Below, in pieces: positions 1 to 10,311 of a stretch of DNA of 50,158 nt (within the stretch, counting starts at the first letter, position 1; each line of letters opens with the position of its first letter). This DNA comes from Candidatus Atopostipes pullistercoris (lineage in GTDB: Bacteria > Bacillota > Bacilli > Lactobacillales > Carnobacteriaceae_A): NCBI GenBank assembly GCA_019116785.1, contig DXAZ01000086.1, positions 1 through 50,158 on the forward strand, in the 5' to 3' direction. The notes below the pieces were generated by a model. The model was not told where the DNA came from. It saw only the letters and a list, made by a program, of their open reading frames with translations, and did not search any database. Made by a program: the position numbers and the translations under genes.

Positions 1-84
1 GAATTAGGAGAGTGCTAAGTCAAAAAATGACCAAGTATTCTAATGGACCAATGACTTATTACAAAAACTGATTTTCTTAAAAGA

Positions 85-550
85 TTACCCTTACAAGTCG
101 GGCCTATTTTTACACTCACTTGTGAGGATAGTGCTGTTACCCTTACAAGTCGGACCTATTTTTAGGCTCACTTGTGAGGATAGTGCTGTTACCCTTACAA
201 GTTGGACTCATTTTTGTGCTCACTTGTGAGGATAAAGCTGTTATCCTTACAAGTCGGACCTATTTTTAGGCTCACTTGTGAGGATAGGGCTGTTACCCTT
301 ACAAGTCGGACCTATTTTTAGGCTCACTTGTGAGGATAGAGCCGGTACCCTAAGGAGTTGGTGTTATTTTTTCGCGCACTTCAAGTGATAAGCCCATTAT
401 CTCCCGGAGTTGGTGTTATTTTTTTCACTCACTTCGGATGATAAGCCTATTATCTCCAGAAGTCAGGTCTTTTTTTCGCGAACTTGAGTAGATTCATCCA
501 TAATCTGTCAAAGTGCAGCTTATTTTACACTTACTTAGAAAGATTCAATC
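85..550. repeat. Tandem array, about 52-bp period, 9 recognisable units, each containing an inverted repeat
   Basis: Unit starts (TTACCC/TTATCC/TTATCTCC) at about 85, 137, 189, 241, 293, 345, 398, 450 and 501. Units 1-5 are near identical (CCTTACAAGT...ACTTGTGAGG); later units diverge in sequence. Confidence 0.93.
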
Positions 551-566
551 GATATTTTTCAAAAAT

Positions 567-599
567 CAAAAAAACGAGTCAACTTTTCAGTTAACTCGT
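567..599 (-). terminator. Rho-independent terminator after mnmG
   Basis: Minus strand ACGAGTTAAC-TGAAAA-GTTGACTCGT followed by TTTTTTT. Confidence 0.85.
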
Positions 600-627
600 C
601 ATTTCACGTGCTATTTTATTTTTTTAT

Positions 628-2526
628 TTAATTTTCAACAGTTTCGTAAGATCCTTGTTCCACATACACGCTTAAGATCGCGATATCAGAAGGGGTAACT
701 CCACTAATACGGCTTGCTTGTGCAATGGTTTCAGGTTGAATTTTCGTTAAGCGGTCAACAGCTTCTGTAGCAAGGCTACCCACCAACTTGTAATCAATAT
801 TTGCTGGGATTTTTTTATTTTCCATACGTTTAACTTTATCTACTTTACGTTGAGCTTTGTTAATATACCCTTCATATTTGATATGAATTTCAACTTGTTC
901 TTTAACAGCTTTAGAGACTTCTTTTTCTGGTGGATAAATCGCAGCTACATCATCATAAGAAACATATGGACGACGCATGAAATCGTATGCTAATATGCCA
1001 TCTTTTAATTGAGGTTCTTCTTTTTCTTCCAAATACTCAACCACTTGGCTTGGTTTAATTCGAACAGTTTTTAGACGAGCTAATTCAGCTTCTGTTTGTT
1101 CTCTTTTTTCTGTGAAAGCAGCATAGCGTTCTTCAGAAATTAAACCAAAGTCATACCCATAATCAGTTAAACGGAAATCAGCATTATCATGACGTAATAA
1201 CAAACGATATTCAGCACGAGAAGTCAATAAGCGGTAAGGTTCTGCTGTTCCTTTAGTTACCAAGTCATCAATCATCACACCAATATAACTTTCATTACGT
1301 TTCATAATAAACGGTTCTTTACCTTGGTTTCTCAAAGCTGCATTAATTCCAGCAATCAATCCTTGGCCAGCTGCTTCTTCGTAACCGGATGTTCCATTCG
1401 TTTGACCCGCTGTGAAAAGTCCCTCGACCATTTTCGTTTCAAGACTTGGTCGCAATTGATGAGGTAAAATGACATCATATTCTATAGCATACCCAGTACG
1501 CATCATTTGGGCATTTTCTAACCCTTTTACAGATCGTAGCATATCGACTTGTACATCTTCAGGAAGTGAAGTATTTAAACCTTGAACGTAAATCTCATCG
1601 GTATCGGCACTTTCTGGTTCTAAGAAAATTTGATGGCGATTTTTATCAGCGAAACGCACAACTTTATCTTCAATCGATGGGCAATAGCGAGCGCCTACTC
1701 CATCAATAATCCCTGTAAACATTGGTGCACGATCAATATTACTTAAGATTGTTTCGTGTGTTCCTTCGTTTGTATAGGTTAACCAGCATGAATATTGATC
1801 TTCAATTGGCATATAATCTTCATCTTTTGATTCATAGCTAAAATGATGTGGTTCCGCGTCACCTGGTTGTTCTTCAGTATAAGAATAATCAATAGAATCT
1901 TTATGGATTCTTGGAGGTGTCCCTGTTTTAAAACGGCTCAATTCAAAACCGTGTTCTTCTAAATTTTCTTGGAGTTTAATAGAAGGTAACGTATTTTCTG
2001 GACCAGATGAATATTTTAATTCTCCAATAATTATTTGTCCACGAGCTGAAGTTCCTGTGGTTAAAACAACAGATTTTGCTCGGTAAATGGCTCCAGTGTT
2101 AGAAACGACTCCTTCAATTTTATTCTCTTCAATAATTAGTTCTTCAATAATTCCTTGTTTAATATCTAGATTTTTAGTATGTTCTAGTGTCTTTTTCATT
2201 TCCAAAGAGTATAAGTGTTTATCGGCTTGTGCCCGCAACGCACGAACAGCAGGACCTTTTGCGGTATTTAGTAGACGCATTTGGATATAGGTTTTATCAA
2301 TATTTCGACCCATTTCTCCACCAAGGGCATCAATTTCTCGGACAACAATTCCTTTTGCCGGTCCTCCGATAGAAGGATTGCAAGGCATAAAAGCAATTTT
2401 ATCTAAACTAATTGTAACCAACAAAGTTTTTTGTCCCATACGTGCTGCTGCCAATGCCGCTTCAACTCCAGCGTGTCCACCACCTACAACGACTACATCA
2501 TAATTTCCAGCTTCATATTTTTGCAT
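628..2526 (-). CDS. mnmG: tRNA uridine-5-carboxymethylaminomethyl(34) synthesis enzyme MnmG (GidA)
   Basis: N-terminal [22 protein letters not shown]; full-length GidA-like sequence; SD GGAGG upstream. Confidence 0.98.
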   Translation of the reverse strand: MQKYEAGNYDVVVVGGGHAGVEAALAAARMGQKTLLVTISLDKIAFMPCNPSIGGPAKGIVVREIDALGGEMGRNIDKTYIQMRLLNTAKGPAVRALRAQADKHLYSLEMKKTLEHTKNLDIKQGIIEELIIEENKIEGVVSNTGAIYRAKSVVLTTGTSARGQIIIGELKYSSGPENTLPSIKLQENLEEHGFELSRFKTGTPPRIHKDSIDYSYTEEQPGDAEPHHFSYESKDEDYMPIEDQYSCWLTYTNEGTHETILSNIDRAPMFTGIIDGVGARYCPSIEDKVVRFADKNRHQIFLEPESADTDEIYVQGLNTSLPEDVQVDMLRSVKGLENAQMMRTGYAIEYDVILPHQLRPSLETKMVEGLFTAGQTNGTSGYEEAAGQGLIAGINAALRNQGKEPFIMKRNESYIGVMIDDLVTKGTAEPYRLLTSRAEYRLLLRHDNADFRLTDYGYDFGLISEERYAAFTEKREQTEAELARLKTVRIKPSQVVEYLEEKEEPQLKDGILAYDFMRRPYVSYDDVAAIYPPEKEVSKAVKEQVEIHIKYEGYINKAQRKVDKVKRMENKKIPANIDYKLVGSLATEAVDRLTKIQPETIAQASRISGVTPSDIAILSVYVEQGSYETVEN

Positions 2527-2540
2527 AATAACCTCCTATG

Positions 2541-3929
2541 TTATTTTCCAAGGCAAAATTGACTAAATAATTGCGTAATCAATTCATCTTGTACTGAATC
2601 TCCGGTAACTTCTCCTAATAAATCCCAAGCTCTAGTCAAGTCGATTTGAACTAAATCAACCGGCATCCCTAACTCGATCCCTTCAATTACTTCTTCTAAG
2701 GATTGGATGGACTGTTCAAGCAATGAAATGTGACGAATATTTGAGATATAAGTTGCATCTTTTTCTCCCGTTTTTCCTTCAAAGAACAAATCAACAATTG
2801 CATTTTCGACCTCATTAATTCCTGTATTTTCAGTAATTGATACTGAAATGACTGAGTTTGGATCGACTTTTTCTAGTAATTTATCAACGTCTAATTTTTG
2901 AATTAAATCCATTTTATTTAAAAGAATTAAGCGTTCTTTATTTTCTGTTAACTCTAATAATTCAAAATCTTCATCAGTCAACTCTTGACTTTGATCAAAG
3001 ATCAATAAGACCAATTCTGCTTGTTCAATTTCTTTTTTACTTCGAATCACGCCAATACGTTCAACTTCGTCTTCTGTATCACGAATTCCGGCTGTATCAA
3101 TTAATCGTAAAGGAACGCCCTTTACATTCACAAATTCTTCAATGACATCTCTTGTCGTTCCTGCAATATCCGTGACGATTGCTTTATCTGAACGCGCGAA
3201 TACGTTAAGCAAACTTGATTTTCCAACATTTGGTCGTCCAATAATCGCTGTCGCTAAGCCATCTCGTAAAATTTTACCTTGTTGTGCGGTTTCTAAAATT
3301 CGTTCAACATGTTCTTTCACTTCAGTTGCTTTCTCAAGTAATAATTGTGAAGTCATTTCCTCCACATCATCATATTCAGGATAATCAATATTTACTTCAA
3401 CTTGAGCGAGTGTTTCTAAAATTTCTTGTCGTAAATTTTTAATTAATTCGGATAGATTTCCATCTAATTGTGAAATTGCATTATGCATCGCTTTATCTGT
3501 CTTCGCGCGAATCACATCCATCACAGCTTCCGCTTGCGATAAATCAATTCGTCCATTTAAGAACGCTCGTTTTGTAAATTCACCCGGCTCAGCTAAGCGA
3601 GCACCAGCACTTAAAACGGTTTGTAGGACTTTGTTTGTAACATGTACTCCGCCATGTGTATTAATTTCTACAATATCTTCACGGGTGTACGTTTTTGGGC
3701 CACGCATAATCGTAACCATCACTTCGTCAATTTTTTCATTTGTTTTTGGATGATAAATATTCCCATAATGAATGGTATGAGAAGGCTGATCAGAAAGCCG
3801 TTTGTCTCCCAGCTTATAAACTTTTTCAGCAATCTCTAAGGCCTCATCCCCACTCAAACGAACAATTCCAATCCCACCTTCTCCTGGTGGAGTTGAAATA
3901 GCTGCAATTGTGTCAAATTCTATCGCCAT
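2541..3929 (-). CDS. mnmE: tRNA modification GTPase MnmE (TrmE)
   Basis: [28 protein letters not shown] domain [13 protein letters not shown]-terminal CLGK. Start trimmed from the ORF track to the ATG at 3929, which has SD AAAGGAG. Confidence 0.97.
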   Translation of the reverse strand: MAIEFDTIAAISTPPGEGGIGIVRLSGDEALEIAEKVYKLGDKRLSDQPSHTIHYGNIYHPKTNEKIDEVMVTIMRGPKTYTREDIVEINTHGGVHVTNKVLQTVLSAGARLAEPGEFTKRAFLNGRIDLSQAEAVMDVIRAKTDKAMHNAISQLDGNLSELIKNLRQEILETLAQVEVNIDYPEYDDVEEMTSQLLLEKATEVKEHVERILETAQQGKILRDGLATAIIGRPNVGKSSLLNVFARSDKAIVTDIAGTTRDVIEEFVNVKGVPLRLIDTAGIRDTEDEVERIGVIRSKKEIEQAELVLLIFDQSQELTDEDFELLELTENKERLILLNKMDLIQKLDVDKLLEKVDPNSVISVSITENTGINEVENAIVDLFFEGKTGEKDATYISNIRHISLLEQSIQSLEEVIEGIELGMPVDLVQIDLTRAWDLLGEVTGDSVQDELITQLFSQFCLGK

Positions 3930-3975
3930 CTTCACTACTCCTTTATTTATATTGTTTAAATTTATTTTAACAAAT

Positions 3976-4063
3976 AAAAAAAGCACTTGATTTACCTTGG
4001 AAAATGACTCTCTTACAAAGATTGTAAGCGTCTCAAAGGTAAAAAGTACTTTCACTACTTTTT
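3976..4063 (-). promoter_or_regulatory. Leader with terminator-like hairpin and overlapping alternative hairpin upstream of mnmE
   Basis: Minus strand AAGTACTTTTTACCTT...AAGGTAAATCAAGTGCTTTTTTT; overlapping AAAAAGTA-GTGAAAG-TACTTTTT. Confidence 0.6.
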
Positions 4064-4098
4064 AAGTAATATTTATTCTGTTTTCATTTGCGGATACC

Positions 4099-4127
4099 AT
4101 TCTATACAATTCGAAGCAAGAATTCAA
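4099..4127 (-). promoter_or_regulatory. Putative sigma-A promoter for mnmE
   Basis: Minus strand TTGAAT, 17-nt spacer, TAGAAT. Confidence 0.55.
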
Positions 4128-4159
4128 GGGTTAAGCTCATATTTTTTACAATTTTATAT

Positions 4160-5434
4160 TTAACTAAGGGCTTTCTTAATATCTCCTACTAAATACAAAG
4201 AACCATATTGTATTACAATCTCTTCTTTTGGTATTTGTTCTTTAATATAAGTGAGGACGTCTTCTATTTCAAAAAATGCACGTGCTTTGTAGCCTTTAGC
4301 TTCTAAGTCATTTGCGACGCGGGAAGCATCAAAACCTCGATAAGGATCTGGTGAAATGATCAGGAATTCCTGCGCGAGGGGGAAAACTTTTTCGAGCATG
4401 GCTTCGTAATCTTTGTCGCGCATCATGCCAACTACGAAATGAAACTTTTGATTTGGAAATAATTCTTCTAACGTTTCAACCAATCGATTCACGCTTACCC
4501 GATTATGTGCCCCATCAATATAAAATAATGGTTCTTCGGCTATTTTTTCAAATCGTCCGGACCAAGTCGCTTTTTTTAGTCCTCGATAAATGACTTCATC
4601 GGTTAATGGGTATCCTTTTTCTTTTAAAATTTCACAGGCTTCGAGCACTACACAGGCATTTTCGATTTGATGTAAGCCTAAAAAAGAAAGTTCCACATCC
4701 AAAAAAGAGTGATAATTAAATTTCTGGTGATTTTTTGTACTAGAAATTACTTCGATTTGATCGGTTTCTACAAAAGTTAATTGTCCATCTACTTTTTCTG
4801 CCCAATCAAAAGCAATTTTTTTCAAAGAGGATTCAACGGGTCCAACTACCAAGTGTCCATTTTTCTTTAAAATCTGTACTTTTTCATTCATGATCGCTTC
4901 TTTTGAATTTCCAAGTATCTTCACGTGATCAATTCCTATTGAAGTAATTACAGCAACATCTGGTGTTTCGATAACATTTGTTGAGTCCAAACGTCCCCCA
5001 ATTCCTGCTTCTAGAATAATCACATCCGGTTGTTTTTCTTGAAAATATAAAAAGGTGACCGTGGTTAACAACTCAAAGGCATAGAATTTTTCGTTTAATT
5101 CTTCCTCAAGTTCTAAAATTACGGGTTCTATTTTCTTCATAATACGAATAAGATCGGCATCCGCAATATATTCATTATTTAATCGAATACGCTCGTTTAT
5201 TACTTCTAAATGAGGGGAAGTAAAAAGGCCAACGTTTAATCCTGCTTCACGTAAAATGGATTGAAAGAAAGAGGCTGTTGAGCCTTTCCCGTTTGTTCCT
5301 GTAATATGAATAAATGATAGGCTTTTTTGTGGATGATCCAAACGACTTAATAATTGAAAGAGGCGATTTAAACTTTTTTTCTGCCCATTTCCACGATTTG
5401 TATTAATATAACTGATCACTTTTTCTATATTCAT
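4160..5434 (-). CDS. folC: Folylpolyglutamate synthase/dihydrofolate synthase FolC
   Basis: HITGTNGKGSTASFFQSIL, LFTSPHLEVINERIR, ILEAGIGGRLDSTN, IDGAHN motifs. Confidence 0.95.
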   Translation of the reverse strand: MNIEKVISYINTNRGNGQKKSLNRLFQLLSRLDHPQKSLSFIHITGTNGKGSTASFFQSILREAGLNVGLFTSPHLEVINERIRLNNEYIADADLIRIMKKIEPVILELEEELNEKFYAFELLTTVTFLYFQEKQPDVIILEAGIGGRLDSTNVIETPDVAVITSIGIDHVKILGNSKEAIMNEKVQILKKNGHLVVGPVESSLKKIAFDWAEKVDGQLTFVETDQIEVISSTKNHQKFNYHSFLDVELSFLGLHQIENACVVLEACEILKEKGYPLTDEVIYRGLKKATWSGRFEKIAEEPLFYIDGAHNRVSVNRLVETLEELFPNQKFHFVVGMMRDKDYEAMLEKVFPLAQEFLIISPDPYRGFDASRVANDLEAKGYKARAFFEIEDVLTYIKEQIPKEEIVIQYGSLYLVGDIKKALS

Positions 5435-5449
5435 CTAGTCATCCCCTTA

Positions 5450-5475
5450 TTGAAATGAATGTTCATTCATTTCAA
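5450..5475. promoter_or_regulatory. 26-bp perfect inverted repeat just upstream of the folC SD
   Basis: TTGAAATGAATG-TT-CATTCATTTCAA: 12-bp arms, 2-nt centre; no U-tract. Confidence 0.65.
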
Positions 5476-5581
5476 CCATTTTCTTTTACAGTTCAAAAAT
5501 ACTCTCGAATAAGAATAACATTTAAAGAAAAATTATTCATACTCAAGAGTATCTTTTTATTTATAGATATCGTTTTAAAAA

Positions 5582-6517
5582 TTATTGATTTTCTGGTTCA
5601 ACCACTAAATAACGTTTTGGTTCGCGTCCTTCAGAATGGGTCTTAACTTTTGGATTTTCATTTAAATAACGATGAATTTGTTTTCGTTCGTGTGCAGGCA
5701 TTGGGTCCAACTTGACACGGCGATTGGTTTTGATCACTTTTTCTGCTGTGCGTTCTGCCAATGCTTCAACGGTATTTCGACGACGTTCACGATACTTTTC
5801 TACATCTACACGAACATTGATTTTACTGTGTGCAAGTTGATGCATGTGATTTTGGGCCAATGTTTGTAAGCCATTTAATACTTTTCCATGACGGCCTATC
5901 ACTAAACCAGCATTTTCTGTTTCAACGTCATACTTCACATTATTATTCACTCGACTTGTATAAACTTCAACATCTGAGATACCCATTTGTAGGATAATAT
6001 CTTTTAAATACTGGCGAACATTATCAATAGCTTCTTGATCTTCTCTTTTAATTTCTTCTTCTTTGTCTATTTCTCTTTCCATTTGAGCGGATTTTTCATT
6101 TTTTTCTACAAGCTCCACTTCAGTCGAATCACGACCTTCAGTAAGTTCTTCTACACTCATCTTAGATTCTTCCACTTTGGCTTCTTGTTCATTTTTGATT
6201 TCTTGTTTATTGGTTGATTGTGTAACTTTTTCTTTTTTAACTTCTTTTGGAGCTTCTTTTGGTGTGGATGGTTGTTTTCGCTCTAGTTCTAAATCATCAT
6301 TGAATAATTCATCGACAAGATTTACTTCTTCTGTTCTCTCAACAATCACAACAGCATCTTTTTGACCAATTCCTAAAAAACCTTTTTTACCAGGCTCTTC
6401 TACTGTAATCTTCGCTTCGTCTTTAGTAATACCTAATGCATTAAGACCTTTAATAATAGCTTCTTCTTGTGTTGCTGCTTGTGCAATATATTTTTCCTTC
6501 ACGAGTCTACCCTCCAT
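5582..6517 (-). CDS. jag: RNA-binding protein Jag/KhpB (Jag-N, KH, R3H)
   Basis: IAQAATQEEAIIKGLNALG N-terminus; GLVIGRHGKVLNGLQTLAQ KH; R3H-like RERRRNTVEALAER...PMPAHERKQIHRYL. Confidence 0.95.
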   Translation of the reverse strand: MEGRLVKEKYIAQAATQEEAIIKGLNALGITKDEAKITVEEPGKKGFLGIGQKDAVVIVERTEEVNLVDELFNDDLELERKQPSTPKEAPKEVKKEKVTQSTNKQEIKNEQEAKVEESKMSVEELTEGRDSTEVELVEKNEKSAQMEREIDKEEEIKREDQEAIDNVRQYLKDIILQMGISDVEVYTSRVNNNVKYDVETENAGLVIGRHGKVLNGLQTLAQNHMHQLAHSKINVRVDVEKYRERRRNTVEALAERTAEKVIKTNRRVKLDPMPAHERKQIHRYLNENPKVKTHSEGREPKRYLVVEPENQ

Positions 6518-6563
6518 TAGATCATAGTCATTTTATTTCATCTAATATTATTATAACAAAAAA

Positions 6564-7418
6564 TTATTTTCTTACACTTCGACCAGTTTTTCTAGCTTTA
6601 TTGATCGCTCTTTTTCTACGACGTTCTTTTTCTTTTTCCATTTCTTCTTTTTCTTTAAGTTTTCTACGTTTAACAAATGGATTGTTGAAAATCAAAGTAA
6701 TGATAGCTCGTGTTGCATTAGAAGTTGCAAAATATAAAGCTAATGAACTAGAAACTCTAAACGTAATGAAAAAAATCATTACAGGCATTATAAATGTTGT
6801 TGCATTTGTTTTTGCTGCCGGATTTCCATAAGACATTAACATACTATTTGCCATAGTAAAGGCCGCAGCCAGCAATGGTAAAATATAATAAGGGTCAGAT
6901 GAGCCTAACTCTAACCATAAGAAATGACCAGTTGCTAATTCCGGTGTACGAACAACCGTTTGATACAAGGCGATAAAAACTGGCATTTGAACTAACATCG
7001 GTAAGCAACCCATTAATGGATTTACGCCCGCTTCATCTTGTAATTTTTTTGTTTCTTCTTGTAATTTCGCCTGTGTCTCTTCATCTCTAGATGAATATTT
7101 CTCACGCAATTCTTCTAGCTGAGGTTGAATTTCTTGTGTTTTTTCTATACTTTTTTGTTGATAATTCGTTAATGGTAACAAAATAATTTGCCCTAAGGCG
7201 GTAAATACAATAACAGCTAAACCATAACTCCCACCTAGTAGATCTGAAAGCCATAAAATAAATTGAGATAAATTATAAATAATAACTCCATCCCAAAAAC
7301 CACTACTATCAGGACCAATCGGCTCTGTAGAAGCCCCACAAGCGCTTAAAATGACAACAAACCCTAAAAGCGTAAATGTGAGGAGCATCCGTTTATTCTT
7401 TTTATAAAACTCTTTCAC
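6564..7418 (-). CDS. yidC: Membrane protein insertase YidC/OxaA, lipoprotein signal peptide
   Basis: LSACGAS lipobox; NPLMGCLPMLVQMPVFIALYQ motif; adjacent to rnpA. Confidence 0.96.
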   Translation of the reverse strand: MKEFYKKNKRMLLTFTLLGFVVILSACGASTEPIGPDSSGFWDGVIIYNLSQFILWLSDLLGGSYGLAVIVFTALGQIILLPLTNYQQKSIEKTQEIQPQLEELREKYSSRDEETQAKLQEETKKLQDEAGVNPLMGCLPMLVQMPVFIALYQTVVRTPELATGHFLWLELGSSDPYYILPLLAAAFTMANSMLMSYGNPAAKTNATTFIMPVMIFFITFRVSSSLALYFATSNATRAIITLIFNNPFVKRRKLKEKEEMEKEKERRRKRAINKARKTGRSVRK

Positions 7419-7496
7419 TATTCTTCTCTCCTAAAATATATTCAATTTATTCTACTATAGTATACATTAAATAAGTCCTTATATATGCATCTTTTA

Positions 7497-7850
7497 TCAA
7501 AGTTCATGTGAAATAACATGGGAAAGAGACAATACATGTAGAAGACTCTTTTTTATTTCTAAATAATCCATTTGGCTGACTGGTTTTCTGGCAATCACTA
7601 TAAAATCAAGTTCTTGATTAAATTTTTTTTCTTTATCTAATTCCATTAAGGCGTGACGTATTCTTCTTTTCACTTGATTTCGAGTAACCGCATTTCCAAT
7701 CTTTTTACCTACAGAAATTCCTACACGAAAATGATCTTGTCCCTCTTTAGGAAGTTTATAGATTACAAATTGACGGTTTGCTTTAGATTGACCACGACTA
7801 AAAACTTTTTGAAAGTCTTTTTCTGACTTTACTCTATAAGCTTTTTTCAT
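7497..7850 (-). CDS. rnpA: Ribonuclease P protein component
   Basis: [20 protein letters not shown]...[21 protein letters not shown]. Confidence 0.98.
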   Translation of the reverse strand: MKKAYRVKSEKDFQKVFSRGQSKANRQFVIYKLPKEGQDHFRVGISVGKKIGNAVTRNQVKRRIRHALMELDKEKKFNQELDFIVIARKPVSQMDYLEIKKSLLHVLSLSHVISHEL

Positions 7851-7903
7851 CTTTTTACTTCCCTTCTTTTTTAATTATGATAAATTTCACTTTCTTAAAA
7901 AAC

Positions 7904-7953
7904 AAAAAAGCGACGTTCACTCATTATCATGAGATCCTGTCGCTTAGTTTTTT
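7904..7953. terminator. Hairpin with T-tracts on both sides between rpmH and rnpA
   Basis: AAGCGAC...GTCGCTT stem, with T6 on the minus-strand side (rpmH direction) and T6 on the plus-strand side. Confidence 0.7.
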
Positions 7954-7973
7954 ATGAAACGTATTCTTCATAA

Positions 7974-8114
7974 TTAATGAGTCAGACGCTTTCTACCTTT
8001 ACGACGTCTGTTTTTTAAAACTCTACGTCCATTTTTAGTACTCATTCGTTTACGGAATCCGTGAACTTTTTTTCTTTTGCGTTTTTTTGGTTGATATGTT
8101 AATCCTTCTGACAT
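7974..8114 (-). CDS. rpmH: 50S ribosomal protein L34
   Basis: Translated by eye (below the ORF-track length cut-off): [54 protein letters not shown]. Confidence 0.97.
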   Translation of the reverse strand: MSEGLTYQPKKRKRKKVHGFRKRMSTKNGRRVLKNRRRKGRKRLTH

Positions 8115-8199
8115 TTAAAAACACCTCCTGAATTCATTGAACAATCATTTATTCACTAAAATATAATATAACATTATTACCATGCGAACAGACTAACCC

Positions 8200-8228
8200 A
8201 TTTTATGAAAAAATGCCATTCTTGTCAA
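8200..8228 (-). promoter_or_regulatory. Promoter for the rpmH operon
   Basis: Minus strand TTGACA, 17-nt spacer, TAAAAT. Confidence 0.7.
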
Positions 8229-8384
8229 CTAGATTTTTAATTTTCTGTCATTATTGTCATTAACATATGAAATTGTCTCAATAGTTAACAAATGAAAATG
8301 TCCCATCCATACGATACCTTGTCTTAGTTGCATAAAGCAGGAGAATGTTTATCAATGAAATTTTTATTCACTTTTTATTAAAAC

Positions 8385-8656
8385 TTATCCACATTCTATG
8401 TGTATGCTAAAATTTCTTTTTTGCGTTATCCACACAATTTTTTATGCTTTTTTCTTATTCCACACCCATGTTTATAAATTGTTAACATATCCACAAAACA
8501 TGTGCATAACTACTAATAATCTCTTAGATAAAGGCTTTTATTTTTCAATAAGTTATCCACAAAACTGATTTTAAGAGAAGTTTATATTTTATTATCCACA
8601 AAACTTACTCACTATGTGGATAACTTTGACACAAGCTCTGAATTTATTTATGCACA
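8385..8656. promoter_or_regulatory. oriC upstream DnaA-box cluster (incA-like)
   Basis: Seven perfect TTATNCACA boxes: 8385(+), 8426(+), 8501(-), 8553(+), 8592(+), 8615(-), 8648(+). Confidence 0.95.
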
Positions 8657-8736
8657 ATTTAATTATTCTGTGGAAAACTATTCAAACACATGATAAAATA
8701 AAAGATACCATATTACTTATAAAGGAGAGAAACCAC

Positions 8737-10065
8737 GTGTTAGAAGATCAAAATAGCCTATGGATTTATTTAAAAGATAAATTTAAAGAAGATCTTTCCA
8801 AAGTTAGTTTCGATACGTGGATTGATAGTGCACAAGTTCTTACTGTTTCTAATCAGACGATCATGATTCAAGTTCCAACAACCTTACATAAAGAATATTG
8901 GGAAAATCATCTTGCGACTAGAATTGTTGAATATGTTTATGAATATGCTGGACAAGAAATCACACCTCGATTTATAACAAAAGATGAACAAGACCAACAA
9001 GATCAAGAAGAAGAAACAATAGAAATTCCAAGTACACCAACTATCCATCAAGCAAGTGAACTAAATAGTAAATATACCTTTGACACTTTCGTTATCGGGA
9101 AAGGAAACCAGATGGCTCATGCAGCAGCTCTGGTGGTTTCTGAAGAACCCGGAACCATCTACAATCCTTTGTTTTTCTATGGGGGTGTTGGTTTAGGTAA
9201 AACACACTTAATGCATGCAATTGGTCATCAGTACTTGAGTATCAATCCAGATAAAAATGTAAAATATGTATCCAGTGAAACCTTTGCCAATGATTTTATT
9301 ATGTCTATTCAAAATCGAACACAAGAAGAATTTCGTAATAAATATCGTACGGTAGACTTACTTTTAGTGGATGATATTCAATTTTTTGCAGATAAAGAGG
9401 GAACACAAGAAGAATTCTTCCATACTTTCAATGCTTTATATGATGATAGAAAACAAATTGTTTTAACCAGTGACCGCTTACCCAATGAAATTCCAAAGCT
9501 TCAAGAACGTCTAGTTTCACGCTTCGCATGGGGACTATCCGTAGATATTACTCCACCGGATTTAGAAACACGAATTGCAATTTTAAGAAAAAAAGCTGAC
9601 GCGGAACGTTTAGAGATTCCAAATGACACCTTAAGTTATATCGCCGGTCAGATTGATTCAAATATCCGTGAACTAGAAGGAGCATTAGTGCGAGTTCAGG
9701 CTTTTTCAACCATGCAAAATCGCGAGATTTCAACCAGTCTTGCGGCAGATGCCTTGAAGAGTATGATCAAGGATTCTGATAAAGAAGTCACTATTGATAA
9801 AATTCAAAAAGACGTGGCCAGTTATTATCATGTTACAGTAGATGATTTGAAAGGAAAGCGTCGTGTAAAAGCTATAGTAACCCCCCGACAAATCGCTATG
9901 TATCTAGCTAGAGAACTCACAGGGGCTTCGCTTCCTAAAATAGGTGCTGAATTTGGCGGGAAAGATCATACAACTGTTTTACATGCCCATGAAAAAATTA
10001 CGAAAGTTCTAGAAGAAGATCCAAAAATGAAAAGAGAAATTGAAGAAATAAAAGATCGTCTTTAA
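8737..10065 (+). CDS. dnaA: Chromosomal replication initiator DnaA
   Basis: [16 protein letters not shown] Walker A, LLVDDIQF Walker [13 protein letters not shown]-terminal signature. GTG start at 8737 with SD AAAGGAGAGA; upstream ORF extension rejected. Confidence 0.97.
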   Translation: MLEDQNSLWIYLKDKFKEDLSKVSFDTWIDSAQVLTVSNQTIMIQVPTTLHKEYWENHLATRIVEYVYEYAGQEITPRFITKDEQDQQDQEEETIEIPSTPTIHQASELNSKYTFDTFVIGKGNQMAHAAALVVSEEPGTIYNPLFFYGGVGLGKTHLMHAIGHQYLSINPDKNVKYVSSETFANDFIMSIQNRTQEEFRNKYRTVDLLLVDDIQFFADKEGTQEEFFHTFNALYDDRKQIVLTSDRLPNEIPKLQERLVSRFAWGLSVDITPPDLETRIAILRKKADAERLEIPNDTLSYIAGQIDSNIRELEGALVRVQAFSTMQNREISTSLAADALKSMIKDSDKEVTIDKIQKDVASYYHVTVDDLKGKRRVKAIVTPRQIAMYLARELTGASLPKIGAEFGGKDHTTVLHAHEKITKVLEEDPKMKREIEEIKDRL

Positions 10066-10110
10066 GGTTCTGTGTATAACTTTTAAGTTAGGCACATTTT
10101 AATCCACAAG

Positions 10111-10220
10111 TTATCCACAGTGGAAAAGTAATTCTCTTAAACGATTATTTTAATTATCCACAGAATCCACAGGCCCTACTACTATTACTAAGTTATTTAT
10201 ATAATTAATTTAATTAAATG
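10111..10220 (+). promoter_or_regulatory. oriC downstream element: DnaA boxes, GC-rich spacer, DnaA-trio-like repeats, AT-rich DUE
   Basis: TTATCCACA at 10111 and 10154, degenerate GAATCCACA at 10163, GGCCC, TACTACTATTACTAAG from 10177, then TTATTTATATAATTAATTTAATTAAA. Confidence 0.88.
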
Positions 10221-10311
10221 AGCCTCAAATTCTGAAATTATAAAACATAAAAACATCAAATATTGTGCTATACTATAAAAGACAAAAAGTATGAGAAGAG
10301 GAGCAGATAGA

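Noticed and set aside
85-550. CRISPR array from the regular 52-bp repeat
   Set aside because: The whole unit including the inter-hairpin segment is repeated; there are no unique spacers and no cas genes in the window.
513-698. 61-aa ORF between the left array and mnmG
   Set aside because: It runs through the mnmG terminator into the mnmG 3' end antisense.
2087-2372. Plus-strand ORFs antisense to mnmG (and similar short ORFs opposite mnmE, jag, gyrA, gyrB, htrA, PTS, cinA)
   Set aside because: Shadow ORFs within strongly conserved genes; no SD or recognisable domain.
3930-4055. N-terminal extension of mnmE in the ORF track
   Set aside because: It translates the terminator-like leader; [12 protein letters not shown] at 3929 with an SD is the canonical start.
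8614-8736. N-terminal extension of dnaA in the ORF track
   Set aside because: It crosses DnaA boxes and the promoter; the GTG at 8737 has a good SD and begins the conserved DnaA N-terminus.
8733-8741. Extra parS candidate (CCACGTGTTAG) at the dnaA start, and CACGTG cores near 606, 4925 and 38905
   Set aside because: Only the CACGTG core matches; flanks deviate from TGTTNCACGTGNAACA.
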